The notes below the pieces were generated by a model. The model ran no database searches, was not told the DNA's origin, and was given only the letters and a program-made list of their open reading frames with translations. This document shows positions 44,200 through 56,689 of a stretch of DNA of 64,000 nt, in pieces. Made by a program: the position numbers and the translations under genes. Each line of letters opens with the position of its first letter. The stretch's first letter is position 1. Origin of the DNA: Cymodocea nodosa. Lineage: Eukaryota > Streptophyta > Magnoliopsida > Alismatales > Cymodoceaceae. The DNA lies in assembly GCA_036874045.1 (NCBI GenBank), contig CM072335.1, positions 18,607,501 to 18,671,500 on the forward strand. Direction: 5' to 3'.

Positions 44200-45295
44200 A
44201 AAAAGACTTTTCTTAAAACTTTTTGCTATCTTTTCTTAGTACACCAATCCTTAAGAAATTTAGCACAAGGTGATATTTTCTGTAATAACAAAGGAATGTT
44301 AACTTGTACTTTTTCAAAAATTTCTTTAATTTTTTCTTATTTTTCATGAAATGTTTGTTGTAATCTTTTAGGATAGGGTGCTAATGATTGTGATTTACAA
44401 GCTTCTTTGTCTTTCATTTCATTTGTTCGATCATTTTTAGTCTCATTTTCAGATTTAATTTTTTCTTCATTGATTTCTAAATTTTTAGATATTGCATTTT
44501 CATTATTCTTTTGAATTTTGTTTTTATCCACCTTCATATTACTTTCTTTTTGAATTCTTGGTGGTATATCAGTTCCAGATCTTAATGTTATACATACATC
44601 TTCCAAATTTTCATTACTTTCATGATGTTCTTGTATTTCATTTTCATAATTTTGATCTTCAATTGTTTTTAGTTTTAACTTACATTCTTTAAATTCTATT
44701 GCATTGGTATTTTCTTTTGTCTGTATATCTTGCAAATTATGCAAATTTGTGACATTAAATTTTTCAGTTGTGTTTTCCTATTGCATAACTTGTAATTTCA
44801 TTGTAAATTCATCCAATGCTTTTAGTTTTATTTCCAAATCATCTAATCTCATTGCATCAATTTTTGATCAATTTTCATTATGGTTTTTTCAGTTTCATAT
44901 ATGATATCAATTTTAGGTTCTATATATTCTTCCCTATAGTTTAATTGGTTGACTTCTTGTTGCTAACACATGTATTGTTCTAGTTTGTCCATGTTTTGCT
45001 TTAAGCTACACTCTAATCTATCATACCTATCCTAAACTTCTTTGTCTCTCAACATATTACACATTCTAAACTGACCATTAGTTGGGTAAACTATAATATT
45101 CTCATACTTAACTCTATTGTATTGAATATAATTCATTTGTTGTTCATATGATCTAACTATCTGTAATTGTCTCAATTTCAAACAATCAGAGATGTCGTGA
45201 CCTTTCAAATTACAGAATTCACATATGCTAACTATAGGTTTCTGAAATCTTTGAGCATAAGCATATGCCATATTCTCAATTATAAAATAAAACAC
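44200..45295 (-). pseudogene. Element E gag region (zinc knuckle and acidic linker only)
   Basis: Zinc knuckle CEFCNLKGHDISDC at about 45180-45225, then a linker with ITLRSGTDIPPRIQ and LAPYPKRLQQTFHEK. As in B and C there is no capsid domain between the primer site (45353) and the knuckle. Stops and indels throughout. Confidence 0.75.
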
Positions 45296-45352
45296 ACAAC
45301 ACTCCCTCTACTATTAAAACAAAACAGCACTCACAATTGCTTAGCTTCTCAA

Positions 45353-45370
45353 TCCCCAACAACGGCGTTA
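45353..45370 (-). other. Degenerate primer binding site of element E
   Basis: Minus-strand TAACGCCGTTGTTGGGGA, three differences from the Athila tRNA-Asp site, including the first GG. Confidence 0.75.
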
Positions 45371-45382
45371 GAAAACTTGTAT

Positions 45383-47342
45383 TGTTGTGAAAAGTTAAAT
45401 CATAAACTTGTTTTATTTGTTTTTATGCTTATATAAATAATTACTTTTAGAAGTAAACAAACAACCTTTCACAAAAATTAGATATTAAATCCAATTTGTA
45501 TTTTTAACTGCAAGTGCATAGTGTATATTATATTTGTGTGCAAGTACAAGTCGATCACATAGAGATTGAGTAAGAATTGTGTACTGTTTCGATTCTTTAT
45601 ATTGAAGTTCATATGTGTTCAGTTAAGCACTCCGTTGAGTTATGGTTAACACAACGGACCTAGTTCGTGGAGTTATGGTTAACTCAACAGACTAACTTCG
45701 TGGACTTAAGTTAACTCCACAAGCCTACCTTCCTGTTAAATACTGCTATTTACAGAGGAATCCGGCCAACCATTGGGCGATTCCATAGAATGAAAATAAC
45801 ATCAATTAAACTCTTTAATGTTAGTTAATATTAGATTTATCATTAAGCAATACTAATATTCAGATATTTCAAACAATAACTATTAAAACCTTTAAGTATC
45901 TGGAATGAATTAATTTCAGTAAACAATAAACTATTTTCTATTTTCTGAATCAAACAACATAAAACATTCACAATACTGATAATGATAACATTAATCACGA
46001 TACAAAACAAATAATACAACACTTTAATACTAAATGTAAACATAGATAATTTGTTGTTTTTAGTATTTTTGTTTTGATATATTCTTGAAGATGAACGAAA
46101 GGTGAAATGTAAAAATCTCTATCAATAGTAAAAACTTATGTCACTACATGCGACGCGATTACACCACTGAAAACTTAATCACTTACAATCTTGCCTCCTC
46201 TCCCTATAGAATCATGAATCAAGAATTGTAAGATGATCTCCTCTTCAGCATACTGGCATCAACCCGAAACCAAGGCTAGAAACTTTACGATCTCCTGAGA
46301 TATGAGTTGGTGCTTGGTGAAAATAGTTTCCCTTCCTACGACACGATCACTCCTCACAGTGGTTGTCAGTTACCGTGTTTGGCTTGGAATCAACCTAACA
46401 TCAAGAAAGTATCCTCATAGACCTCCGATGGTTGGCGATTTTGGTAGTGGTGTGGAGCTTTAGGGAACTTCCGACGCTTCCTGTAGTTAGCACAATTCTC
46501 CACCTTTGTACACATACTTTCTTCATCTTTCTCCTCTTCTTTTATATTTCTTTCTATAGTAACTACTTCTGCTTAGATGATCGGTTGGATTTCCTTCGTT
46601 CATATCAACGATGGTGATTTCTTCTTCATTCCACGAATGAATTCCTGTGTGATACGTGCAATCGTGGTTTTCCTTCAAATTTCCCATTTCTACAACTACT
46701 ACAGTGGCATATTAGAAAATAAATGGTCCATGGAGTTATAGATAACTCAACAGACTTACTTCGTTGATTTACTATAAAACACGTGCAATAAAGAAATAAC
46801 TTATAAGTTTATAACACTAACACAACACGTTACCTAAATATATATTCAAGTAACTCAACGTGTATAGTTATGCTAACTTAACGAGTTAAACATGTGCAAC
46901 TCACGTGACATAATAAAGTATTTAAATTCAACACGTGTATAATTCTAACTTAACGAGTTCAAATATACAACTTATAGTTTTTATTCACTAACTCAACAGT
47001 TGTTACTTGTACTTTTTACATCTTTAAGCCTTTAACTCAACAAGTTGTTACTGTGTACCTTTATATTCTTTTAGCATTTAAAACATAATTGTTCAGTACT
47101 TTAAATATAACTCTCTGAAATAATAGAAAATTCGGATACTTAAGAATTAAAAACCTACAACTTATCGATAGTTCAGAAATGTACTTAATTAACACTAATT
47201 CCTTGAAATTATGTAGATTTTTTCATTAAAGCATATAATAGTGCAATTATAACATAATGGCTTAATTCTCATATGATAAGCTAAATATTATGCAAATAAC
47301 CATCATTTAACCCTTAATAGTATGCACTATTCATTCTAAACA
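45383..47342 (-). repeat. 5' LTR of element E (about 1.96 kb)
   Basis: Minus-strand TGTTTAGAATG at 47342 to a CA at about 45383. It shares the outer segments with A, B and C but has a different middle: instead of the 137-bp G-box units it has AACTCAACGTGTA / AACTTAACGAGTT type motifs (46850-47060). Confidence 0.8.
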
Positions 47343-48635
47343 CTTTCCTTCTTGCGGCACAAGCACTCCTCACAGTAGTTGTCAGTCATCGTGTTTAGCT
47401 TAGAATCGACCTAACATCTGGAAAGTATCCTCACAGACCTCCGATAGTTGGTGATTTTAGTGGTATTGTGGAGCTTTAGGGAACTTTCAACGATTTCTGT
47501 AGTTAGCACGGTCCTCCACCTTCACACACACTTTTTCATCTTTCTCTTCTTCTTTTATATTTCTTTTAGTAGTAACTGCTTCTGATCAGTTGGATTTCCT
47601 TCATTCATATCTACAATGGTGATTTCTTCTTCATTTCATGAGTTAATTCCTATGTGTTATGTGCAATCGTGGTTTTCCTTCATATTTCCTATTTCTACAA
47701 CTACTATAGTAGCATGCTAGAAAATAACTGGTCCATGGAGTTAGTGTAACTCGATGAACTTACTTCGTTGACTTAACTATAAAACATGTGCAATAAAGAA
47801 ATAACTTATATGTTTATAACACTAACACAACACATTACCTTAGTGTATATTCAAGCAACTCAACGTGTATAATTATGCTAACTTAATGAGTTAAACATGT
47901 GCAGCTCACGTGACATAATAAAGTATTTAATTTCAATACGTGCATAATTCTAACTTAACGAGTTTAGATATATAACTTATAGTTTTTACTCACCAACTCA
48001 ATGAGTTCTCACGTGATCTTTTTACACCTTTAAACCTATAACTCAACGAGTTGGCATGTGAGCTTTCAACAAAAAGAACACTAACTCAACTAGTTGTTAC
48101 TATGCACCTATACATGATATAAATATATGCAAATGAAATAGATCATGCTTAATACTATAAAACCACACTTAAATTAGGTTTTTAGATCACGACACGTGTC
48201 CTCGATAAGTTTTATAATAAAAAGATATTTCAGATACTTACAAACCTAACTATCCGATGTCAAATGCATTTCAAATAATTAGCATCTAACTTATCAAAAA
48301 TTCACTTAAGTCATAAATTAAGTTTACAATACATGTACTCCAAGAAATAATAAAGTATTTTATTAAGCATTTAAAACATAACTGTCTAACACATAAAATG
48401 TAACTTTCTAAAATAACAAACAATTCGGATACTTAAGAATTATAAAGCCCATACTCACCGACAATGCAGAAATGTACTTAATTAATACGAATTCCCTAAA
48501 ATTATGTAGATTCTTTCATTAAGGTGTATAATAGTGTAATTATAACATAGTGGCTTAATTCTCATATGATAAGTTAAATATTTTGCAATTAACCATTATT
48601 TAACCATTAATATTATGCACTTTTCATTTTAAACA
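47343..48635 (-). repeat. Partial LTR F of the same Athila-like family
   Basis: Begins inside the LTR sequence (a segment matching about 46330 onward of E) and ends at the LTR terminus (reverse TGTTTAAAATG at 48635). E's LTR starts exactly against it, so E probably inserted into this older LTR. It has ACACGTGT at about 48191 and the same AACTTAACGAGTT motifs. Confidence 0.75.
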
Positions 48636-50418
48636 TAAACCATGTTCTTCATTTTCTGAAATATAAGTTTATCTACTTTCTACAACTACTTCAATACATG
48701 TAAAATTTCCATTGTATCCATCGATGAAAAAGAGATATAAATCTTTTAATGTTTCATAAATAATCAAAATTTCAATACATTCTTAACAATGGCATGAAAT
48801 ACCTATGATTGCAAAAATACCTAAATTGTGTCAATGTTGGTAAACTAGTTAACCAATAATTCTATTGTTGGTAAACTTCTTAGCTAACGATAACCCTTTT
48901 TAATAAAAGAAATTTGTGAAATGTTGGAAATAAGGTCATTGGTAAACTTGGTTACCAACAAAATTAGTTCATTGGTTATTGTGTTTACTAAGAGACTTAC
49001 TCATATGATATAAATTATGTGCAAACATATAATTCACAACTGCATAGGTAATAAATGAAATTACATAAAAAATCATCTTAAATAAACATATGATTGCATT
49101 CTATATAAATACTCCTTCATGACGTGTTTTATACCCATGCAATTCACATGACAAATTTGTTAGTAAAGTGATAACCAATGGAGTTAGTTCATTGGTTATT
49201 GAAATAACCAATGGACTTGTCATATCATAAAATAACCTCATTTTTACATAACTTGTAACCTTTGTTAATTAACACAATAGATATTCAATCCAAATAGCTA
49301 GTTTCTATATTATTTCATCAAATGATTCTTAATAACCTTAACAATAGAATTTATGCATCAATTAATTACATATAAAATATGCATTAGCTTGAAATTATAC
49401 TTATCATTCCACATTAACTATATTAATGGCAACTTGAATTCAACAAAATGCATGATTTAACCTATAGAAATTTCCTAAATTCAAGTCTGAACAATTAGCA
49501 AATAGCAAGTGTAGCCAACTTAAAATATCATGTGACAGAAGAGAAGGAAGAACTTGCTAAGTAACTCAACATGTATTTACAAGCTTACAAGGTGGTACAA
49601 CTTGTTAAGTTGGCATAACTCAACGTGTACTTACAAAGACAAGGCAAAATAAATCTCTCATGTACAACTTGTTAAGTTAGCAAGTTTCACGTACACAACT
49701 CATTGAATTAGATAACTCATCATGTAGACAAGCTAGAATAACTCGTTAAGTTATTAGATCGAATTTAGAAGATACTTGACAATCAATCAGATGGTAACTT
49801 ATCATTTTAAGACTACAAATCAATAAGTACATCAAGTTGCATAATGTTGAAAGAAATTTGATTGTTGCATTCCTCAGTATAAAGAGGGATCAATGACTAT
49901 AACAAAATAATGATTACACACTTACAAAGAGAGTAATTCTACAAGAAAATAGTGAGAAATCAAGAGAACAATAATTCACAAGATATTTTCAAGCATTGTG
50001 TAGAATTTAACAAAAGCTAATTTCAAGTGCTACAAGCTCTCCATACGCAAACTTTGATCAAAGTCAAGCTAGTTGGTTTGTTAAAGTTTGTACCAAAAAA
50101 CTTCAAGTGTTGTGGGTTAGAACTTTGACTTGAAAGTTCAAGTGAATGATTGATTCTTGCTTCGACCTAAAAGTAAGTGTACAAGTAAATTTGATAGTGA
50201 AGCCTAATGTATCATAAGGGTGAATTAGCCATTAAAGGTGAACCAACAAAAATTTCTTTTGTGTTGCTATTTTATTTTTCTTTCTCTTTGTGTATAGATT
50301 TACTTGCCTAAACTACATACTTAAATCTACCAACTCAATAATCATTAAAATTGTAATTGTAAAGGTAATTTATAACACCACCATTCACCCCCTCTCTAAT
50401 AAATCATTTAATCTTAAT
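48636..50418 (+). repeat. Probable Sirevirus-like solo LTR (left end unclear)
   Basis: The last 350 bases align with the end of the copia-2 LTR: GATTCTTGCTT...GTAAG, GTGAAGCC, AAGGGTGAATTAGCC, then CCATTCACCCCCTCTCTAATAA and a final ...TCTTAATA where CA is expected. No primer site or gag follows, so it is a solo LTR or fragment. It contains its own inverted motifs such as AACCAATGGAGTTAGTTC / CATTGGTTATT (near 49180-49200) and AACTTGTTAAGTT / AACTCAACGTGTA. The left end could not be fixed. Confidence 0.55.
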
Positions 50419-50479
50419 AAAGGGAAAGGGAGGTGTTGCCACCATCAACCAACATGGTGTGTGGAAGGATTGATGTCCA

Positions 50480-51490
50480 CACCCAATCATATTTGGTTAA
50501 GTTTTTAGCCAAGTATGATGACCTCTTCTAGGAACTAATTGGGTTACTGCTCAAACAACCTATCGATCATAAAATTCCATTAGTGTTTGAGGGGGTTCTT
50601 CCAAATCTCCCTCTATATAGATATTCCATGGTTGAAAATGAAGAGATAAAACGACAAGCGTATGAGTTGCTAGAAAAAGAAGTGTTGCACACCAATTGTT
50701 TGCCATGTGCATCACTAGTCATTCTCATCCCTAAAAAGGGTGGTGGGTGGAGACTTTGCATTAATTACATAGCTTTGAACAAAATTACAAATAAAAATAG
50801 GTATCATTTACTAAGGATTGACGACCTTCTAGATCAACTAAAGCTAGTGTAACTCTTTTCCAAATTAGATTTGAAAAGAGATTATCATCAAGTAAGGATG
50901 AAAGATGTGGACTCCTAGAATACAGCTTTCAAAACCTGACAAGGATTATACAAGTAGAGAATAATACCTTTTAGATTATGCAACACCTTTGCTACTTTCA
51001 TATGCTTAATGAATGAGGTGTTGAGGCCTTTCATCAACAAATTTGTGTTAGTATATCTTGACAATATACCTATTTATAATGAGTCGATGGAGGAACATAT
51101 AAATCACCTTCAACAAGTGTTTGACATATTACGTCCGCATCAATTTCGATTGAATTCTAAGAAATGTGAATGGGGTAAATTGAAGTTGTTATATCTGGGC
51201 TTTATCATTGGGGAAGGAGAAATTTAAGTTGATCCCGCCGCCGAAGTCAGAGTTATTTGGGAGTGGCCAGTGCCGATAATGATGATGGAGGTACGTAGTT
51301 TCTCAGGAGCATGTAAATATTTACGAAAATTTATTCGGCACTTCTATGTTATTGCGGCACCTCTACTACACTCACTTACCAAAGCTTAAAGCAAGTTCAA
51401 GTGGACTCTGTCAATGCGTCACACCTTTCAAGAATTGAAGAAGAATATCTCAGTAATGCCAATCTTAGCACTACCTAGTTTCAGTTAGTG
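50480..51490 (+). pseudogene. Decayed Ty3/gypsy reverse transcriptase fragment (different lineage)
   Basis: Pieces in one orientation: VENEEIKRQAYELLEKEVL, PKKGGGWRLCINYIALNKIT, FSKLDLKRDYHQVRMKD, FVLVYLDNIPIYNESMEEH, ECGW/KCEWGKLKLLYLG and a KFIRHFYVIAAPLLHSLTKA tail. The catalytic YLDD reads YLDN. Stops occur at about 50849, 50918 and 51225. The LDLRSGYHQ-type motif marks the chromovirus/Tekay side of gypsy, unlike the Athila elements to the left. Confidence 0.75.
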
Positions 51491-52600
51491 TAATTTCAGT
51501 TGTACGTTGGTGCTACATTGGTTGTATTAAACGTAAATGGATGAATAGGGAAAGAAGAAGTCATTTTGTGGAAATTCCATGTGTTGAGGGAGGACCACCA
51601 ACTCAACACCTGTTTCTCATCTCTAGAGTCTCGAGCGGACTGCCACTGAAACTCCTTAGCTTCCGTCCAATTTCTCCCCCTCTCTTCTTCCTCTCTCTCT
51701 CTTTCCACTTTCTACTCCAACCGGCAAAATCGGGCGCTCTTACGGCCTCAGACAGCCCAGCCCCCACGCCACGCCACCAGCTGCTACTCGCTATTCTACT
51801 CGGATGAGGGACCACTCCAGACGCTCCCGTGGTCGACCTCCTCACCTAGAGATAGATGATCATGGTTGAGGGGTATTTCCTTCAACCTGGTTATGAGTGG
51901 GTGATAGAGTTCACAAGGGAGGAAACCGCGAGGGTTCTTTTTGGGGTCTATCAGTTTGACAAATGGTTAGGGTGAGAAAAATATTGGCCGTTGAAAAGTT
52001 AGGCTTTGACGAATACAGTTATCACATTAAATACTTTTCAATATTGTGATGATCCATATAAAGTGTCATATCATTTTGATTATTATGACAAATATTTTTA
52101 CATATAGTGATCGAAATCTAGTCGTTACAAATTTTAAGTATTTAATGACATATTTGTTATCATATTCTTATAATAGTAACTTAAGCACTAAAAACCATAT
52201 ACACTTGTCAAAAATATGGAATTAGATTCGTTTTCAACACTGAGGTTATGCTAAACATAAATTTATTTTAGTTAAAATATGATCATTAATAAAAGGGGAA
52301 TATAATACGCAAAATAAAAACAAAATGATTATTCAAGGTCTTGCAATCCAAATGTTGACAAAGATGAGGGTGCTTCCTCCAGAGTTAAGCCACTTTCTTT
52401 CATTCATTCATCGTTATGTTAAATAATCATAACTGATAGCCCGCATGCATCACCGGAAAAGCTTGTTAAATATGGTCCGAATTCCACCAACATCATAAGA
52501 AATATAGATTGCTAGATATGCAAACAATAGATGGCTAGATATAAAAACAAAGAATTTGTAGAGAAAAACAATGCAAATGGGTTTTGGACGTCAGCTCGAG
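51491..52600. other. No recognised gene; CT-rich then AT-rich sequence
   Basis: From 51650 to 51720 there is a pyrimidine-rich run with CTCT repeats, then a GC-richer patch to about 51900 resembling a 5' leader of a gene, but no conserved ORF follows. The rest to 52560 is AT-rich with nothing recognised. Confidence 0.4.
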
Positions 52601-52627
52601 CTGGTTGGTGAAGATCCTTTCATTTTT

Positions 52628-54335
52628 CTAGCAATGACTCGGTGCCCAGAAAGGATTATTCTGCTGGATATCCTGAAATGGGTTCTTGGTTGCGGAACCA
52701 CAACTAGATTGCGGCAGATGATGTTCGTCATCGAAGGGGTTCTTGGTCTTCTTGTTCATCACCAAAGGCGGATTCTGACGGGAGCAGAGATTTGGGTGGA
52801 AATTCTCGGTGTTCTCTTCTTCGAATGTTACCCAGTTTCCAGAGCTTGATCTCTTCACCCCGACTGCATTCTTCTGGACCTCCACTTCGTTGGCGTGATC
52901 CTTGAATTCCTTCACAGCATCAACCACTACATCTTCGCATCTGTCGTACCATGTTCTGCAGAGGTAAACTAGGTGATCTCGCTTCAATTTGAACATCACT
53001 ACTAACATAGAGTGAACTTGAGATCGGTCGATCTGACGGAAATAATGCAAGGAATGGAAAGGGAGGAGGAGGATCTACCTGAATTCGTGATTTGGGTTTG
53101 TGGTCTTTGGTTCAGAATTAATGCGAGATTGGTCCTTCTTGGTAATCTCAACCAGTTCCTTGTTCGTCAATGAGAAATCAGATAGAGCAATTCGATGCAG
53201 AATTCGAGGACCCAGCAGGACATATTCCAGTAATCTGTGAGAATGAAGAATAAACTAAGACGTGGAGACACCATACCTTATCGACGAAGAAATCTGAAGA
53301 TGTAGCGTCGTCAGGTATCTCCTTCTTGGTGTCTGACAACTCTCCAACGAGTGGACACGGCACCGCCGAACCATCGTCCGGTCGATTCTCAAGCAACAGG
53401 TGATCCACCGTCGTCGACTCGGGTGTGTTAGTGTCACGGCCGTTCCTCTTCCACTTTCTCAGACCACCCCACTGCTTCTTTGAATTGGAAGGCTTCAGCC
53501 TCAAATCTTTTCCATTTTCTTCCGCTCGCTCCTTCTGAAACAGTCCTCCAAGTACCTTTTTCTTCTTCTCCCGCCTCGGGGTGTCTTCGGAGCATTCAGG
53601 CATCAGCACCGTACCCTTCTCGCCGTTCCGACCGATGGGTCCGACTGAGCCCTCCTTCTCCTTGCTCCTGGACCCAATGCCCAGCAGAGATTTGACTCCT
53701 TTCAGCGGCGAAGCATGGCGTTTCAGCTTCTTCGCCTTCGTGTCGTGCGAAATCTCGTCCTTGTCTCTGAGGTCAATCACAGACCACTCCTCTTCGGCTG
53801 GCTCGTCGGAGTTACCACCAACGATCACATCCCTTGCATCAATTTCCACACCTTGGACGGCAAGCCTATGGAGAAGCGGCCTCTTGGACGAATGGTACTG
53901 CTCCGACGAGATGCACTTGGCGTAGAACAGCTCCTGCAAGAAAAAGAAAGAAAACGTTTTTTTCATCTGCGAAAACCTAATAAAATACAACAAAATCCAA
54001 ACCCGAGTCGACTGCTTTCTCGAAAAACGCAAGAGGACCTGCAGGAAAAGGAGCTTGTCCCTGACGACACCGGGCGATTCGGGGTGGGCGGGGCAGGAGA
54101 TGAGGGTGTCGAGGACGTGGGTTCGGAAGGTGGAGACCTCCGACTCTGGGATGATGCCCTCCTTGTGAAGGCCGATGAGGTTGAGGATCCTGTGGAAGGA
54201 GTCCTGCTGCCACTTGAGGTTGTCGGAATGGCGGTTGCCGGCGAGACGGCGGTTTTTGGAGGAGAAGGAGAGGATGGACTTGCAGAGGGAGGTGATGGAG
54301 GTGGAGTAGTAGTTCGGCTTGTAGGTGTACACCAT
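52628..54335 (-). CDS. Multi-exon gene of a plant-specific family of unknown function, with three C-terminal NPF motifs
   Basis: ATG 54335. Exon 1 54335-54039 (99 codons; MVYTYKPNYYSTSITSLCKS and NLKWQQDSFHRILNLIGLHK). A 105-bp GT-AG intron joins LLFLQ to ELFYAKCISSEQYHSSKRPL in exon 2 (53933-53277), which has EEWSVIDLRDK and a basic, serine-rich middle. Exon 3 is proposed at 53158-53079 (ELVEITKKDQSRIN) after a 118-bp intron; exon 4 at 53032-52628 holds TWYDRCEDVVVDAVKEFKDH and three NPF motifs before TAG 52628-52630. NPF motifs bind EH-domain endocytic proteins, so membrane-trafficking links are possible. The exon 3/4 boundary is a problem: the only GT-AG pair gives a 46-bp intron and shifts the frame. 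From memory, similar Arabidopsis proteins begin MVYTYTPTYY; function unknown. It could be a recent pseudogene. Confidence 0.7.
53934..54038 (-). other. Intron 1 of the NPF-motif gene
   Basis: Starts CAG|GTCCTC at 54038 and ends TTCTTGCAG|GAG at 53934 (minus strand), 105 bp, phase 0. It happens to be open in frame, which hides it in a plain ORF view. Confidence 0.85.
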
Positions 54336-54892
54336 CGTTGCTGTGGAATTCTTTCTTCTTCTCTACTCTACTAGTCTTCGTGTTCGTCCCAACGGTGTTT
54401 TCTGCGCTGGGCTTCTTCATGCGGGTGGGTTCGGATTTGAAGGTTCCATTGGTGGCTCGGACCTCCCAACGGTCAGGTTTCTGACTAGCCGTTGTGTGCT
54501 GGTGGTGTGTTGTGGCGATCCCTTTTGGTCTAGAAAACAGAAAACTAGGTCTTTATTTGTCGTCATCTTTATCATTTTTTATTTATGTTGTAGTTGATGT
54601 TAGGCTAACGGTAGATAGTATAGAAAATTTTCTCTTATTTTATTAAGCCAAAAATAAAAAATTGGAGACAATTTTAGTATTTATTTATTTTTAAGAAAGG
54701 ACAGATCTTAGACAAAATCAATGAATTTGCACAATGCTTTGTAATTTAAATGGAGCATTAACTTGGCGTACTCAATTGCAATTCTCAGTCAAAACTTAAC
54801 CATATGATCACCAAAATCAACTTGATTTTAAAGCAGGCGTTCATGTTGTAATTTTCACGGTCTCTTAATCTAGATCAAATAATTTAAGTTCC
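54336..54892. other. Upstream region of the NPF-motif gene
   Basis: Moderately GC-rich to about 54540, then AT-rich. It must hold the promoter and leader of the minus-strand gene, but no clear TATA box could be assigned. Confidence 0.4.
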
Positions 54893-55122
54893 ATTTGGTT
54901 TACCATAATTTCATCGTAATGTAATTAAATTACGATGTTTAATAATCAAATACAAATTAATTATATAAAGTATTAATTTAATCGTTTAAACTGAATAATG
55001 TTTCAAAGAACAAAATTTTGAAACTTATAATAATAAAAACACAAATATTATAACTAATTAAGGAATGTGATTCAATTCAATTACATTATATTACATGTAG
55101 GAATTACGAGCAATCAAACATA
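54893..55122. mobile_element. MITE-like element with imperfect terminal inverted repeats
   Basis: Left end CCATTTGGTTTACCATAATT; right end, reverse complemented, GTTTGATTGCTCGTAATTCC. The interior is very AT-rich and non-coding, about 230 bp in all. Ends of the type TTTGGTT...ATAATT are common in plant MITEs. No target duplication was established. Confidence 0.45.
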
Positions 55123-55172
55123 CCTTTACAGTGGTACTTATTTTGAAGAAAGTCTTAGTTTTAACTTAGAGC

Positions 55173-55380
55173 CATGTTTGGTTGACGGCAGTCCACTTGT
55201 AATTGAATTATATTTCTTGATTAAATTATAAGTATAACATTTAAGTTTTTATAATCATAAAATTTGGGATTTGATTATAAGAATTTAATGATTATAAAAG
55301 CTTAAATATTATAATTTAATCAAACAATATAATTCAATTATAAGTATAATGAATTTAAATTCGTTAAGCTGACACTTGAC
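55173..55380. mobile_element. Palindromic MITE-like element
   Basis: Starts CCATGTTTGGTTGACGGCAG, typical of hAT/Mutator-type MITE ends. The arms at about 55196-55255 and 55290-55345 are near-complementary (TTGTAATTGAATTATAT versus ATATAATTCAATTATAAG, and GATTAAATTATAAG versus ATTATAATTTAATC), so the whole can fold into a hairpin. Confidence 0.5.
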
Positions 55381-56680
55381 AGATGAAATATGAACTAAAA
55401 TGATAAATTGATTCTTTGTATTGTTATAATTACTTTATATTTGATTACCAATCAAATATTGTATTTTGATTGATGAAATTTATTACATTGATTATGGCTG
55501 TCCAAATGGAGCCTCACTTTTGTTATTTAAGTCGAAATGGTGCAGAGTTGTTGAAGATCAATGGTGCTTAGAATATTATCTCCTTGATATTGCGAAATTC
55601 TGTTTTTCAGCCGCATTCAACCACAAAAAAGCCTTTGGCAAATACATAAGCTTCTAAAATTTATCTTTCAATACTCACTGATTTTTTCAGTTATGGTTGG
55701 TTGCCAGGACTTGAGAGTCCAGCTTGCCTTGCATGCATTTTCTCTTCTTTTTTTTGTATAATTGCATGGTTCTTTCATGGAAAAGTAACGTGATTAGAAT
55801 TATTTATTTGCGATTATAAATATTCGTATGGATAACTCTGGTACAATCTTAATGAAAGTGTCTCTTTGAGCAAAGCTATAATGTTGGTGGCCAAACCATA
55901 ATTCACCCACCACCCTTGACTAGCGGCAAGTTGCAAAATTCAACATTATGGCAACAAAATTCAAATCTTGCATTGGCATCATTATTTTTCTCAAGTAATG
56001 TTATATTTTTATTGTAAGTATTTGTAACTATTTTTACTGTCAACGTTTAAAATAGTATATTAAATTTAATTTTAGTATTTTTTTTATAATATTAAATATA
56101 TGATTTATTAAGAAAAGTAATGATGCGAGACATATCTGTGTAATTTTTGAGAAAGGTAAAATAGTATATTAAAAATAAATTTGATATTTTAAACTACTGT
56201 AAATGTCTATATTCATATTTTCCTTTTATTTAAATTTAAACTCAAGTCTCCTCCTCCCTTTGGAAGTATATCAAAATTACACGATTGTCAAACTTATTTA
56301 CTATTACGCCATTCCTCTGAGCCTTCACGGTTTTACCAACTATACCTACTGCAGCACTGCACTCTTCGTCTTTCACCAACTTCCGATCGTGTTTAAGATC
56401 AGCATTGACTACTACCATTAATATAGCGACCGCCATCATTTCGTCACTTCTCCTGTATCACGGTTTTTTTTCTCCTGTATCACTGTTTAATATCTGCATC
56501 GTCTACCTACGTCTTCTACTGCACAACTGCCCAAGACTTGGCTCTTCCAATCCATCTCATTGCCATGCGTACTCATCCAATCTAACACTGGCAATACTGG
56601 AAGTTCTGGAAGGGGGGAAAAGAAAGAGAGAAAAGAATAATGATCGATAAAATAGAAACTAACATCACAGTAGATTCCAA
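55381..56680. other. No recognised gene
   Basis: AT-rich intergenic sequence. Short ORFs at 55466, 56203 and 56405 have no recognisable motifs and unlikely composition. Confidence 0.5.
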
Positions 56681-56689
56681 AGTAGGGGA

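Larger units (their letters stand above)
38183..47342 (-). mobile_element. Athila-like element E, 3' end truncated at the D/E junction
   Basis: Right to left: 5' LTR 47342-45383, primer site, gag remnant, protease, RT, RNase H, integrase, hairpin spacer and most of an env-position ORF ending at about 38183. Its 3' untranslated region and 3' LTR are lost. It is more decayed than C (more stops, degenerate primer site), so it is probably older. Confidence 0.85.

Noticed and set aside
51541-51845. ORFs on both strands in a GC-richer patch
   Set aside because: Low-complexity CT-rich origin, no domain and no splice context.
53715-54374. Plus-strand ORF of 219 codons opposite exons 1 and 2
   Set aside because: Antisense shadow of a conserved multi-exon gene with canonical splice sites; composition is Gly/Val/Asp-rich without domains.
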